Shown: in pieces, positions 17,809 through 26,572 of the stretch
How the letters are laid out: every line of letters begins with the position of its first letter
How positions within the stretch are numbered: the stretch's first letter is position 1
Source of the DNA: Brucella rhizosphaerae
GTDB lineage: Bacteria > Pseudomonadota > Alphaproteobacteria > Rhizobiales > Rhizobiaceae
DNA length: 64,000 nt
Direction: 5' to 3'
Assembly: GCF_002252475.1 (NCBI RefSeq)
Contig: NZ_NNRK01000017.1
Coordinates: 248,001 to 312,000 of the forward strand
Program-made: the position numbers and the translations under genes
Notes under the pieces: generated by a model
Seen by the model: only the letters and a program-made list of their open reading frames with translations
Told to the model about the DNA's origin: nothing
The model's database searches: none

Positions 17809-17910
17809 AATCGAAGCGCATCTCCATGCCAGGGAAGGAACGGTATGGAGATGGTGCGGAGGAAACCGGCCCTCTGGCCATAAGTTAAGGACCCTAACGG
17901 GAGGATACCC

Positions 17911-18888
17911 ATGAAGAAGTTTGTTACCGGTGCGATCGCGGCTGGCATGTTGCTGGCTGGAAGCATTGCGGGATATGCCGCCAATGTCTCGATCAAGGTT
18001 GCCTATGAAAACAATCCCGGCGAGCCTTTTGATCAGGTTATGCATTACTGGAAAGACGATCTCGCCAAGCGCAGCAACGGCGAAATCATGCTTGAGCTTT
18101 ATCCAAGCTCGCAGCTCGGTTCCAAGAAGGACGTGACCGAACAGGCCATGATGGGCCTCAACGTCGTGACCATTTCCGACGTTGGCTTTCTGGCAGAATA
18201 TGATCCGGACCTCGGCGTGCTTTATGGCCCGTTCCTGACAGATGATCCGGCACAGCTTTTCAAAGTTTATGACGGCCCTTGGTTCAAAGAGAAGAGCGAA
18301 GATCTGAAGAAGAAAGGCATTCACATCGTAATGCCGAACTATCTTTACGGTATTCGCCAGATCATTTCCAAGAAGCCGATCCGCACGCCTGAAGACCTCA
18401 AGGGCATGAAAATCCGCGTGCCTAACAACGTCATGCAGATCAAGACTTTTGAAGCCATGGGCGCAACCCCAACTCCAATGCCTTTGGGCGAAACCTTCCC
18501 GGCACTGGCACAGGGCGTGATCGATGGCGTCGAAAATCCGATTTCTGTTCTTTACGGTCAGAAGTTCCAGGAAGAAGCCAAATATCTGAGCAAGGTCGGA
18601 TACCTGACCAATGTTGCTCTCATCGTTGGTGGTGAAGCCTTCTTCTCGACGCTGCCTGAAGAGCAACTCAAGATGATCCATGAATCTGCCTATGATGCAG
18701 GTCTCTACAGCCAGAAGCTGACGATCGAAAAAGACAACGAAATGATCGAAAAGATGAAGGAAGCGGGCGTCGAAGTGATCGATGTCGACCGTGCTCCTTT
18801 CAAGGCGCTGGCTGAAAAGGTCTACACTCAGTTCCCAGAATGGTCGCCAGGTCTTTACGAAAAGATCAAGGCAGAGCTGAAGAACTGA
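17911..18888 (+). CDS. TRAP transporter periplasmic binding protein (DctP family)
   Basis: A 325-residue secreted protein; the signal peptide ends near AGYA at about residue 24. DctP features include FDQVMHYWKDDLAKRSNGEI, the hinge region with GMKIRVPNN (the arginine usually bonds the substrate carboxylate) and GEVI-type segment QGVIDGVENP. GGGAGG lies 7 bases before the start. Gene order after uxaA and a sugar-acid dehydrogenase suggests a uronate or aldonate ligand (inference). A 9-pair inverted repeat CATCTCCAT/ATGGAGATG lies in the leader at 17819-17853. Confidence 0.9.
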   Translation: MKKFVTGAIAAGMLLAGSIAGYAANVSIKVAYENNPGEPFDQVMHYWKDDLAKRSNGEIMLELYPSSQLGSKKDVTEQAMMGLNVVTISDVGFLAEYDPDLGVLYGPFLTDDPAQLFKVYDGPWFKEKSEDLKKKGIHIVMPNYLYGIRQIISKKPIRTPEDLKGMKIRVPNNVMQIKTFEAMGATPTPMPLGETFPALAQGVIDGVENPISVLYGQKFQEEAKYLSKVGYLTNVALIVGGEAFFSTLPEEQLKMIHESAYDAGLYSQKLTIEKDNEMIEKMKEAGVEVIDVDRAPFKALAEKVYTQFPEWSPGLYEKIKAELKN

Positions 18889-18958
18889 TCCATCTCAATT
18901 CGGATATTGCCGTGCCGCAGTTTGACTGCGGCACGGCAACTGCATGGAATCTAATCCG

Positions 18959-19429
18959 ATGAAAATTTTTGAAAAACTGATCGACTGGCTTGCTGCTGCT
19001 CCGCTGTTCATTCTGCTTGCGCTGTTTAATGTTGCAGTAGTGATGCGCTACTGGCTTCACCAGCCGCTGCAATGGACAGAAGAAATTTCCGGCTTGCTGA
19101 TGATCTGGATCATCATGCTTGGCAGTGTCGCAGCGGAACGTGACAACCAGCATCTTGCTATTCCGATGCTTGTGGAAATTCTGCCTGAAAAGGTCCGCGA
19201 TGTGATTAATTCAATCATCTCGATCCTTTCTGGTCTGTTTCTGCTCTATGTGTCCTATGCCGGATACAAGCTGTCGGTAGCCGCTCAGTTCAAGGTGACT
19301 GACGTGCTGCGGATTTCCTATTATTGGATCGACATCGCAGTACCCGTCGGTTTCGTCATCATCGCTCTTTACATGTTTACTGGCGCTTTCAAAACCTTGC
19401 GCGCCGCTTTTGCGGGAGGCAAGGCATGA
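18959..19429 (+). CDS. TRAP transporter small membrane subunit (DctQ family)
   Basis: A four-helix membrane protein of about 156 residues with the DctQ pattern: FNVAVVMRYWLHQPLQWTEEISGLLMIW, where the conserved Trp-Thr/Ser-Glu-Glu follows helix two. It pairs with the large subunit encoded next, overlapping by 4 bases (ATGA). The start is taken at ATG 18959; an ATG at 18944 would add five residues. Neither has a strong ribosome binding site. It supports sodium-driven uptake of the ligand bound by the DctP protein upstream. Confidence 0.87.
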   Translation: MKIFEKLIDWLAAAPLFILLALFNVAVVMRYWLHQPLQWTEEISGLLMIWIIMLGSVAAERDNQHLAIPMLVEILPEKVRDVINSIISILSGLFLLYVSYAGYKLSVAAQFKVTDVLRISYYWIDIAVPVGFVIIALYMFTGAFKTLRAAFAGGKA

Positions 19430-20700
19430 ACCTGACCACTATCGTTTTGATTATGCTGGCGCTGATCGCGCTGAATATGCGCCTTTACGTGGCCATTCTG
19501 ATCGCGGTCTTTACCTATTTTATCTTTTTCAACCAGATGCCGATTGCAATCGCAGTTCAGCGTTTCATCAGTCCGGCTCAAAACACGTCGCTACTCGCTA
19601 TCCCATTCTTCATCATGCTCGGCACTGTGATGTCGCATACGGGTATTGCCGAGCGTTTGATCAAAGTTGCAGATATTCTTGTCGGCCGTATGCGCGGCGG
19701 CATGGCACTCACCAACATCATGGTTTCGACCCTGATGGGCGGGGTCAGTGCGTCCAATCTTGCAGACAGCGCCATGCTGACCCGTATGATGGTGCCGGAA
19801 ATGGTCAAGCGTGGCTATGACAAGGCGTTTTCATGCGCGGTTACAGCAGCCGGCTCGCTGATTACTCCTATTATTCCTCCGGGTATAGCGCTGATCATCT
19901 ATGGTCTGATTGCGGACGTTTCTATCGGCAAGATGTTCATGGCTGGCATCGTGCCGGGTATTCTGGGGGCGGTCATTTTGATGATCGCGGCTTATTTGAC
20001 GTCCGTGAAGCGTGGCTACAAGCCAAGCCGCGACCGGCGCATGACCGGCGCTGAAGTTGCTTCAACGCTCGCATCTGCCTGGCCTGCCGTTTTGCTCCTG
20101 CTTGCCATTATCGGTGGTATTCGCCTTAACATCTTCACGCCGACAGAAGCTGGTGCTGTTGCGGTGACGCTGGTGCTGATTATTGGCTTTGTGATCTATC
20201 GTGAAATGCGCGTATCGCATGTGGTGGATTCACTCATCGAAACTGCCAAGTCTACAGCTTCGGTCATGCTGGTTATCATGGCGTCGTCGGCGCTCGCATG
20301 GGTGTTTTCGCTTGAGCAGGCCGGTCAGTCGTTGATGCAGGTCATTTCGACTTTCACCAGCAATCCATATGCATTTTTGCTTGCCATTAATGTGATTTTG
20401 CTCGTGCTTGGTGCGCTGATCGAAGGCACTGCCCTGATGATCGTTCTGGTTCCGCTCCTGATGCCTACCGTAAAGGCGCTTGGTATTGATCCGGTCCATT
20501 TCGGTATTATCGTCATTGTGAATCTGTCGATTGGCACGCTGACACCGCCGGTTGGTACGGTCATGCTAATGGTGTGTAATATTGCCAAGGTCAGAGTGGG
20601 TGATTTTACACGTCAGGCGTTCAGTATGTATCTGGCGTTGTTCATTCTGCTGGGACTGATCACCTATGTGCCGATCATAACGACATTCCTGGCACACTAA
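19426..20700 (+). CDS. TRAP transporter large membrane subunit (DctM family)
   Basis: A 424-residue membrane protein with about twelve hydrophobic segments. Family stretches include AIPFFIMLGTVMSHTGIAERL, the GGVSASNLADSAML loop, GSLITPIIPPGIALIIYG and LTPPVGTVMLMVCNI. It forms the ion-coupled transport channel together with DctQ. ATG 19426 sits in the GGAGGCAAGGCATGA overlap with dctQ, which gives both ribosome binding site and coupling; the longer frame from 19324 is the dctQ gene read in another frame. The operon ends at a perfect 26-base terminator palindrome. Confidence 0.9.
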   Translation: MNLTTIVLIMLALIALNMRLYVAILIAVFTYFIFFNQMPIAIAVQRFISPAQNTSLLAIPFFIMLGTVMSHTGIAERLIKVADILVGRMRGGMALTNIMVSTLMGGVSASNLADSAMLTRMMVPEMVKRGYDKAFSCAVTAAGSLITPIIPPGIALIIYGLIADVSIGKMFMAGIVPGILGAVILMIAAYLTSVKRGYKPSRDRRMTGAEVASTLASAWPAVLLLLAIIGGIRLNIFTPTEAGAVAVTLVLIIGFVIYREMRVSHVVDSLIETAKSTASVMLVIMASSALAWVFSLEQAGQSLMQVISTFTSNPYAFLLAINVILLVLGALIEGTALMIVLVPLLMPTVKALGIDPVHFGIIVIVNLSIGTLTPPVGTVMLMVCNIAKVRVGDFTRQAFSMYLALFILLGLITYVPIITTFLAH

Positions 20701-20704
20701 AAAT

Positions 20705-20733
20705 AAAGCGCGGGAAATTTCCCGCGCTTTTTA
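20705..20733. terminator. Perfect bidirectional terminator
   Basis: AAAGCGCGGGAAA and TTTCCCGCGCTTT form a 13-pair self-complementary palindrome (20705-20730) with T and A tracts on both sides. It serves the convergent TRAP operon and the MlrC-like gene. Confidence 0.85.
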
Positions 20734-22203
20734 TCACCAGGGGTTATCGACACGCGGCCATATGGGCCGCGTCATTTTTCGATAATCGGTAGCCCGTGGA
20801 TTGACCGGGTAAGAACTCGGCGCATCTACGTAGATGATCTCGGCCGCAATCGGCGCGAACCCTGCATGAAAATGGTTGGTCGATTTGACGACCAGAATGT
20901 CCTTAAGCATGGGATCGATGCCTATATTGGAGAAAATATCAGGCTCAAAAGTTTGCGTGCGATTGGTATTGAGGATGACGTCTATCTCCGTTCCATCAAT
21001 GCGAACAACTGCTGATGGTCCCAGCGTCACACGACTAAGGCCAAAGCTTTGCCAGCCTTCGGGCAGAACTTTCATTACTGTCACGCGGGCATCAATTGGC
21101 TCTCCGGCCTGTGGCCCCGATTTTCCACCTATACGCAGATCAATCACTGCACCTTCACCCGCCGCATGGCAGAAAGTGACGGCCAGTGTATCCCATATGG
21201 TTGCAACAGCAGCTTTCAGGATACCGCGATCCATTAAATGACGCAGAATATGGGTGCCGTCGCCTGCAACGCCACCGCCGGGATTATCCCATACATCGGC
21301 AATCACGGCAGGCTTTGCCGGGTTGACGGCATGGGCTGCAATTGCACGGTCGATGCCGTCATCGATGCTATACATCTTCATCAATGTCTGCTCGCGCATA
21401 CCGATAAGCTCGCGACCCAGTTTTTCTGCGAGAGCATCACCTTTTGCGCGATCATTGTCTGTGACGACAAGAATGCGTGTCCCCATTTCAGGAACATCGG
21501 CTGCCATGAAACCATGAATGACAGAGATGGATAGAATGCCGTCCTTGCCATGCATCCCTTTGATGCGATCGATGAACGAGCGCATCGGCTCCTGACTAGT
21601 CGGAAAAACTCCGATCATGCGGCAGTCGAAAGTGGAAATGACAGGCTTGATTTTGCCCTTCAACGCATCCAGTGCCAGCGACACAACATGTTCGCCACGT
21701 TCATAAAAATCCGTATGAGGAAATTCGAGAAAAGCGGCGTAGATATTCAGGTTTTCGACCCGCTTCTGTGTCAGGTGACTATGCGGGTCAAATTCGCTGG
21801 CCACCAGAATGTCCGGTCCAACAATTGCACGCACACGCTCCAGCAGATCGCCTTCGCAATCGTCATAGCCTTGCGCGACCATGGCCCCATGCAGGCCAAG
21901 CACGACGGCATCGACTGGCATTGCGGCTTTCAACTGCTCCAGAATTTCATCACGCAGTTCTTCAAAGGCTTGTTTCTGCAACAAACCGCCTGGTTCAGCC
22001 CATGTGGCTGTTCCTTCTATGACAGTTAGTCCTTCCGCAGCTGCTCGTTTGCGCAATGCCACGATTGGCGATGAACACAGCGTCGGCGTATCGGGGTGTT
22101 TGCCCGGTGCCGCATAGAAAGCCATTTCAAACGACGCACGGTCGGTTGGGACAGGCGAAAAAGTATTGGTTTCAGTAGCAAGCGACGCGGTGAAAATGCG
22201 CAT
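20734..22203 (-). CDS. MlrC-like M81 family metallopeptidase
   Basis: A 489-residue protein of the M81/DUF1485 family, whose founder MlrC (microcystinase C) hydrolyses linear peptides in microcystin degradation. The metal-site region shows LGLHGAMVAQGYDDCEGDLL (the cited part spans residues of a conserved Asp/His cluster), SEFDPHSHLT and, further on, DVWDNPGGGVAGDGT. It is probably cytoplasmic, as no signal peptide is seen. It is the last gene of a minus-strand set with a CUT1 importer and RidA. In this setting it may cleave an imported amide-linked compound rather than a toxin (inference). Confidence 0.85.
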   Translation of the reverse strand: MRIFTASLATETNTFSPVPTDRASFEMAFYAAPGKHPDTPTLCSSPIVALRKRAAAEGLTVIEGTATWAEPGGLLQKQAFEELRDEILEQLKAAMPVDAVVLGLHGAMVAQGYDDCEGDLLERVRAIVGPDILVASEFDPHSHLTQKRVENLNIYAAFLEFPHTDFYERGEHVVSLALDALKGKIKPVISTFDCRMIGVFPTSQEPMRSFIDRIKGMHGKDGILSISVIHGFMAADVPEMGTRILVVTDNDRAKGDALAEKLGRELIGMREQTLMKMYSIDDGIDRAIAAHAVNPAKPAVIADVWDNPGGGVAGDGTHILRHLMDRGILKAAVATIWDTLAVTFCHAAGEGAVIDLRIGGKSGPQAGEPIDARVTVMKVLPEGWQSFGLSRVTLGPSAVVRIDGTEIDVILNTNRTQTFEPDIFSNIGIDPMLKDILVVKSTNHFHAGFAPIAAEIIYVDAPSSYPVNPRATDYRKMTRPIWPRVDNPW

Positions 22204-22217
22204 ATGGTCTGCCCGGT

Positions 22218-22589
22218 CTATTTTTGCGGTGCGTAGGCGATGGCTTCGATCTCGATCTTGATGTCAATCATCAGTCGGGATTCAACCGTGGTACGTGCTG
22301 GCGGGTCTTTGGGGAAATAGGTTGCGTAGATCGCATTCATACGTCCGAAATCACGCGCATCTTCGAGCCAGATGGTTGTCTTGACCACGTCTTCCATACT
22401 CGCTCCAGCAAGAGCGAGGGCTGCTTTAATGTTTTCGAGCACCTGCGCGGTTTGGACTTCAATGCCGCCATCTACGATCTTGCCATCAGCACCCATTGGC
22501 ACCTGTCCTGATATATAGACGGTATCGCCAGCGCGCACGGCAGGGGAAAGCGGCACATGTGATGCACCGAATGCCTGTTTTTTGGACAT
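22218..22589 (-). CDS. ridA: RidA family protein (reactive imine/enamine deaminase)
   Basis: A 123-residue YjgF/YER057c/UK114 protein with LSPAVRAGDTVYISGQVPM near the N-terminus and the family C-terminus, including ARTTVESRLMIDIKIEIEA. The arginine of VESR-type sequence and the terminal Glu (IEIEA) match the RidA active-site region, though the canonical RxxVxV context is altered. RidA proteins hydrolyse enamines/imines released by PLP enzymes. A PLP enzyme of the D-threonine aldolase type is encoded in the divergent half of the cluster. GGAG precedes ATG 22589. Confidence 0.88.
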   Translation of the reverse strand: MSKKQAFGASHVPLSPAVRAGDTVYISGQVPMGADGKIVDGGIEVQTAQVLENIKAALALAGASMEDVVKTTIWLEDARDFGRMNAIYATYFPKDPPARTTVESRLMIDIKIEIEAIAYAPQK

Positions 22590-22601
22590 GTTGAACTCCG
22601 A

Positions 22602-23429
22602 TTATTTTACAGCGCCCAGCGATAGACCTTTGATCAGGTAGCGCTGCAGCCATATGAAAAGGATCGCGACGGGGAGAGTGGCGACAAGCGTTGCAGCCAT
22701 GACATAGTGCCATTCAACGGTGTAACGGCCAGCGACCAGCGAGAAAACCTGAATGGGAAGCGTATAGCTGCTCTGGCTGCGCAACATGGTGAGCGCCACC
22801 ACGAATTCGTTCCATGCATTGATGAAAGTGAAGATCGCGGTTACGGCGATGGCAGGTATACAGAGCGGCAGGAACACTTTGACAAGCGTTTTGAAACGGC
22901 CAGCACCTTCCATCCATGAAGCTTCTTCAAGGTCTTTGGGAATGGTGTCGAAATAACTTTGCAACATCCAGACGGTGAAGGCGATATTGAAAGCCATGTA
23001 AATGGCGCCAACAGCGGTCACGCTCTCGATCAATCCATAAGCGGCAAGCAGGCGAAACAGGCCGAGTACCAGCACGATTGGCGATATCATCTGCGAAATC
23101 AGCAAGAACTGCCGAAAAGCGCCGTGACCGACAAAGCGAAAGCGCGACATGGCATATGCCGCCGGAATGGAGACGACTATCGCACCAACTGACGCAATGA
23201 TCGAGACATAGAACGAGTTCAGCAATGCATTGCCAAAGCCGGTACGCACCCACATTTCAGAAAAATTCTGCCAGCGGAATTCACTCGGCCACCATGTCGG
23301 TGACAGAACTTCCTGTGGTGGTTTGACTGCGGTCAAAAACATGACCGCAAAAGGAAACAGCGTCAGCACGATCAGTGGAGCGAGGATGATCCAGGCAAGG
23401 ATTGTGCGTTTGATTTTGGATGCGATCAT
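22602..23429 (-). CDS. CUT1 ABC permease (MalG family)
   Basis: A 275-residue permease with six hydrophobic helices and the EAA loop [20 protein letters not shown], followed by [24 protein letters not shown], typical of MalG/UgpE subunits. It overlaps the upstream permease gene by 4 bases. Its likely ATPase is encoded across the divergent promoter on the plus strand (26573). Substrate unknown: CUT1 systems carry di- and oligosaccharides, glycerol-phosphate compounds and related solutes. Confidence 0.9.
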   Translation of the reverse strand: MIASKIKRTILAWIILAPLIVLTLFPFAVMFLTAVKPPQEVLSPTWWPSEFRWQNFSEMWVRTGFGNALLNSFYVSIIASVGAIVVSIPAAYAMSRFRFVGHGAFRQFLLISQMISPIVLVLGLFRLLAAYGLIESVTAVGAIYMAFNIAFTVWMLQSYFDTIPKDLEEASWMEGAGRFKTLVKVFLPLCIPAIAVTAIFTFINAWNEFVVALTMLRSQSSYTLPIQVFSLVAGRYTVEWHYVMAATLVATLPVAILFIWLQRYLIKGLSLGAVK

Positions 23430-24295
23430 GTGCGTTCGCTCCGCATGGATAGCCGGATATAGAAGGCTGTGAAAACCAGAAGGATGGCGAGCATGATCAG
23501 CGAGACTGCTGAGGCTTCACCGAGTTTTCCGAGTCTGAAAGCCAGCTTGTAAAGGTGGGTTACGAGAATATCTGTCGTATTTGCCGGTCCACCCTGCGTC
23601 ATTACCCAGATGATCGGGAACGAGTTGAACACATAGATCGTGTTGAGCACGATTGCGATGTTCACGAACGGCTTGAGCAAGGGCAAGGTGATTTCACGAA
23701 ACTGCTGCCAGAGGCTGGCGCCTTCCAGTGAAGAGGCTTCATAAAGATCATCGGGAATGGACGACAGGCCGCCGAGGAAGATCGTGGTGGTGAACGGCAC
23801 AGTCACCAGAATGCCAACGAGAACCTGCATTGGAAAGGCGGTTGTGGCGCTGGCAAGCCACTGAATGTTGCTGTCTATAATGCCAAGATTGCGCAACGCC
23901 GAGTTAAGCATCCCGCTTTCGCCATTCAACGCCCAGCGCCAGACGATTGCCGTCATGGTCAAGGAGACAGCCCATGGCAGCATAACGATAACGCGTGCGA
24001 CGGAACGGCCGTAGAAATCCATATTCAGGATGATCGCAACTGGTATCGATACGACAAGTGCGCCACCGACAACGGCTATCGTCCATACGGCGGTTCGCCA
24101 TAATGCGTTCAGAAAATCGGCTGATGCGAAAAGGGCAGTGAAGTTTGCGCCATCGTTGAAATCGCGCAATTGCCCGAAACGGTTCACATCATGGGTGGCG
24201 ATCTCAAAGAGATGCACGACCGGCCAGAAGATCACTACCGCAGCCAGCAGCAGGCTTGGCAAGATCAGAAAATAGGGCAGGGTGCGATTTTGCAT
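23426..24295 (-). CDS. CUT1 ABC permease (MalF family)
   Basis: A 289-residue permease with six helices and the EAA loop [21 protein letters not shown] followed by [21 protein letters not shown], as in MalF/UgpA. Translationally coupled to the second permease by a 4-base overlap. It follows the binding-protein gene by 87 bases, a gap that holds a strong hairpin (24325-24373). Confidence 0.9.
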   Translation of the reverse strand: MQNRTLPYFLILPSLLLAAVVIFWPVVHLFEIATHDVNRFGQLRDFNDGANFTALFASADFLNALWRTAVWTIAVVGGALVVSIPVAIILNMDFYGRSVARVIVMLPWAVSLTMTAIVWRWALNGESGMLNSALRNLGIIDSNIQWLASATTAFPMQVLVGILVTVPFTTTIFLGGLSSIPDDLYEASSLEGASLWQQFREITLPLLKPFVNIAIVLNTIYVFNSFPIIWVMTQGGPANTTDILVTHLYKLAFRLGKLGEASAVSLIMLAILLVFTAFYIRLSMRSERT

Positions 24296-24324
24296 CGGCC
24301 AAAAATTCCACGGAATAAAAGGGA

Positions 24325-24373
24325 CCCGGCAGCAGAACAGTTCAAACTGTCTACAGTTTCGTCCACTGCCGGG
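24325..24373 (-). terminator. Hairpin between binding-protein and permease genes
   Basis: CCCGGCAG (24325-24332) pairs with CTGCCGGG (24366-24373), with a second stem AAACTGT/ACAGTTT inside. On the minus strand it is followed by TCCCTTTTATT. Such hairpins after the binding-protein gene commonly stabilise its mRNA or end most transcripts early; which applies here is not known. Confidence 0.5.
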
Positions 24374-24382
24374 GTGATGGGA

Positions 24383-25618
24383 TTACTTCTTCAGGATTGC
24401 ATCCGCCTTGGCGGCAGCTTCCTTAAGAACGGCTTCCGGTGCGCCCTGACCAAGGTAGATGCTCTGCATCGCATTGGACGTAATGTCGGCGATTTCTTCC
24501 CAGCCCGGAATGATTGGCGCAAAGCGGGCATCAGGGAGCAGGGCAGTGAAAGCAGCGAGATCGGCATTATTGACGTAATAATCCATCTTCGCTTCTTCCT
24601 TGTTCACAGGAAGGAAGCCTTCACCCTGTGTGAACTTGGCGCGCCACTCCGTCTGGAACAGGAAGTCGAGAACCTTCCAGGCCTCTTCCTTGTTCTTGGA
24701 ATTCTGGAACATGATAACCGAGTCTGTCACGCCGTAAGTACCGCGAGCGCCTGTTGGGCCAGCAGGAATTGCAGTCACACCATATTTCAGATTTGGTGCT
24801 TCTTCCTTGATCTGGTTTGACAGGAATGGCGCGGTGATCATCATGCCGACCTTGCCCTGCTTGAAGAGGTTCTGCACATCTTCACGAGCATAGGAAGTGA
24901 CACCTGGCTGAGTCAGGCCGTCGTCGATCATCGACTTATAAAGCTTGGCAGCTTCCAGCGCACCAGGTGTGCTCAGGCCAGAAGTACCATCCTTGTTGAG
25001 GATTTCGGCGCCATAGGACCACATGCCGTAATAGAAGTAGACATCGGTTTCGATTTCTTTGCCCTGAAGGCCGAAACCATAGTTTTCACCACCAAGTGCC
25101 TTGATCTTCTCTGCGGCAGCCTTCACTTCATCCCAGTTTGCAGGAGGATTGGCCACACCTGCCTTTTCAAGCAGATCCTTGTTGTAATACATGGCGCGAG
25201 CGGATGCCGCGATCGGCAGGCCGTATGTCTTGTCTTCCAGCACAGAAGGCGACAGGAATGTTTCGATGAAACGTCCCTTGAATGCATCATCCATATAGCC
25301 ATCAAGTGGCTCGGCAATGCCCTGCTGTACGAAGTCGATCAGCCAGCGTGTGCCGATGATCGAAAGATCGGCATTGGTGCCTGCTGAAATGTCGGTGGTC
25401 AGTTTCTGTAGAAGTACGTCCCATGGCACGATCTCGAAATTGAGCGTGATTCCAGGGTTTGCGGCTTCAAAAGCCTTTTTGACTTCCTCAAAGTATGGGC
25501 CGGTCTTCGAGCTGTATTCAGCGACCGTCATACGCACTTCGCCAGCCTGTGCCGCCGAACCAAGTGCCAGAATGCTCAATCCAGCCAAAAGGCTGGCCTT
25601 CCATTTATTAATAGACAT
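24383..25618 (-). CDS. CUT1 extracellular solute-binding protein
   Basis: A 411-residue family 1 (MalE/UgpB-like) binding protein. Signal peptide about 1-25 (KASLLAGLSILALGSAAQA), then EVRMTVAEYSSKTGPYFEEV and the ligand-cleft stretches EIVPWDVLLQKLTTDISAG and GTYGVTDSVIMFQNSKNKEEA. The start is ATG 25618, preceded by GGGAACGGGA; an in-frame ATG at 25642 lacks a site. First gene of the minus-strand half of the divergent cluster, so the promoter region 25619-25762 controls it and the SDR gene in opposite directions. Confidence 0.9.
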   Translation of the reverse strand: MSINKWKASLLAGLSILALGSAAQAGEVRMTVAEYSSKTGPYFEEVKKAFEAANPGITLNFEIVPWDVLLQKLTTDISAGTNADLSIIGTRWLIDFVQQGIAEPLDGYMDDAFKGRFIETFLSPSVLEDKTYGLPIAASARAMYYNKDLLEKAGVANPPANWDEVKAAAEKIKALGGENYGFGLQGKEIETDVYFYYGMWSYGAEILNKDGTSGLSTPGALEAAKLYKSMIDDGLTQPGVTSYAREDVQNLFKQGKVGMMITAPFLSNQIKEEAPNLKYGVTAIPAGPTGARGTYGVTDSVIMFQNSKNKEEAWKVLDFLFQTEWRAKFTQGEGFLPVNKEEAKMDYYVNNADLAAFTALLPDARFAPIIPGWEEIADITSNAMQSIYLGQGAPEAVLKEAAAKADAILKK

Positions 25619-25665
25619 TTTCCCGTTCCCTTGTTTGCCCATGCTTCATGTGAAGACGTTATAAT

Positions 25666-25736
25666 TTTTGTTATTTTCTTACATTATCGGCAAATTTCGC
25701 GCTTTCAAGTAAAAAGTTTTGTTGCAAACTTACATT
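25666..25736. promoter_or_regulatory. Two 20-bp bipartite repeats in the divergent promoter
   Basis: TTTTGTT-N5-CTTACATT occurs at 25666-25685 and again at 25717-25736, 51 bp apart (about five helical turns). The second copy overlaps a dyad AAGTTT-N6-AAACTT (25714-25731). The RpiR-type regulator of this cluster is a likely binder (inference). Confidence 0.45.
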
Positions 25737-25762
25737 TTCACTTTTAGGCTGGTCTGAATAGT

Positions 25763-26569
25763 ATGCACGTAAAGTGCTGTATAAAGGGGACGAGAGTGGA
25801 GCATTCAGGCGAATTTGCCGGAAAATCCGTACTGATTACCGGGGCCGGAGGCGGCGTCGGCACAGCGCTTGTGAAAATTTTTTCATCACGCGGCGCGAAA
25901 ATTATCGGTTGTGATTCCAGTCTGGAAGTCATGCAGGCTGATAGTTTTTACAGCCGCCATGCATTCGATCTGCTTGACCGCAACACGCTTCAGTCTGTCG
26001 TAAACACCATCATAGATGCTGATGGTGTGCCGGATATTGTGATCAACAATGCTGGATGGACCCGGGCTGAATCATTTGACGAACTGGATCAGGCGCGAAT
26101 CAATCAGGAGATTGATCTTAATCTGACCGGAGTCTGTTCATTTTCTGCGGCACTGGCACAGAAAATGGCGGCGAGCGGCCGTAGCGCTTTTGTTTTTATA
26201 TCATCGGTCAATGCGCTCTCGCATTTCGGCAATCCAGCCTATGCGGCGGCTAAGGCTGGCATCAATGCTTTTGCTCGTGCTCTTGCGGTTGAATATGGGC
26301 AACACGGATTGCGTGCCAATGTCGTTTGTCCGGGTTCAATTCATACCCCGGCATGGGATCATCGGATTGCGAAAGACCCAGCCGTTCTTGACAAGCTCAA
26401 GCGGCTTTATCCGCTGGGTCGCATTGTCAATGTTACTGAGGTGGCCGAAGCGGTCGCCTTCCTCGCATCGGACCGGGCATCCGGCATAACGGGCACAATT
26501 CTGCCTGTTGATGCTGGGCTTATGGCTGGTTGCAGACCTTTTATTGAAGATATCTTAGGTGGGAACTGA
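25763..26569 (+). CDS. Short-chain dehydrogenase/reductase
   Basis: A classical SDR of up to 268 residues with the cofactor motif TGAGGGVGTA, NNAG (INNAGWTR), the catalytic Ser in FVFISSVNALS and Tyr-x3-Lys in AYAAAKAG. The acidic residue at the end of strand two (GCDSS) points to NAD(H) rather than NADP(H). GTG 25796 with GGGGACGAGA upstream is a good alternative start and would drop the first 11 residues, which look non-structural. First gene of the plus-strand half of the divergent cluster. Substrate unknown; oxidation of a hydroxyl in the imported compound is likely. Confidence 0.85.
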   Translation: MHVKCCIKGTRVEHSGEFAGKSVLITGAGGGVGTALVKIFSSRGAKIIGCDSSLEVMQADSFYSRHAFDLLDRNTLQSVVNTIIDADGVPDIVINNAGWTRAESFDELDQARINQEIDLNLTGVCSFSAALAQKMAASGRSAFVFISSVNALSHFGNPAYAAAKAGINAFARALAVEYGQHGLRANVVCPGSIHTPAWDHRIAKDPAVLDKLKRLYPLGRIVNVTEVAEAVAFLASDRASGITGTILPVDAGLMAGCRPFIEDILGGN

Positions 26570-26572
26570 GTG

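Noticed and set aside
17578-18681. 367-codon minus-strand frame opposite the dehydrogenase/TRAP genes
   Set aside because: Shadow frame spanning two genes and their spacer; His/Phe-rich translation without motifs.
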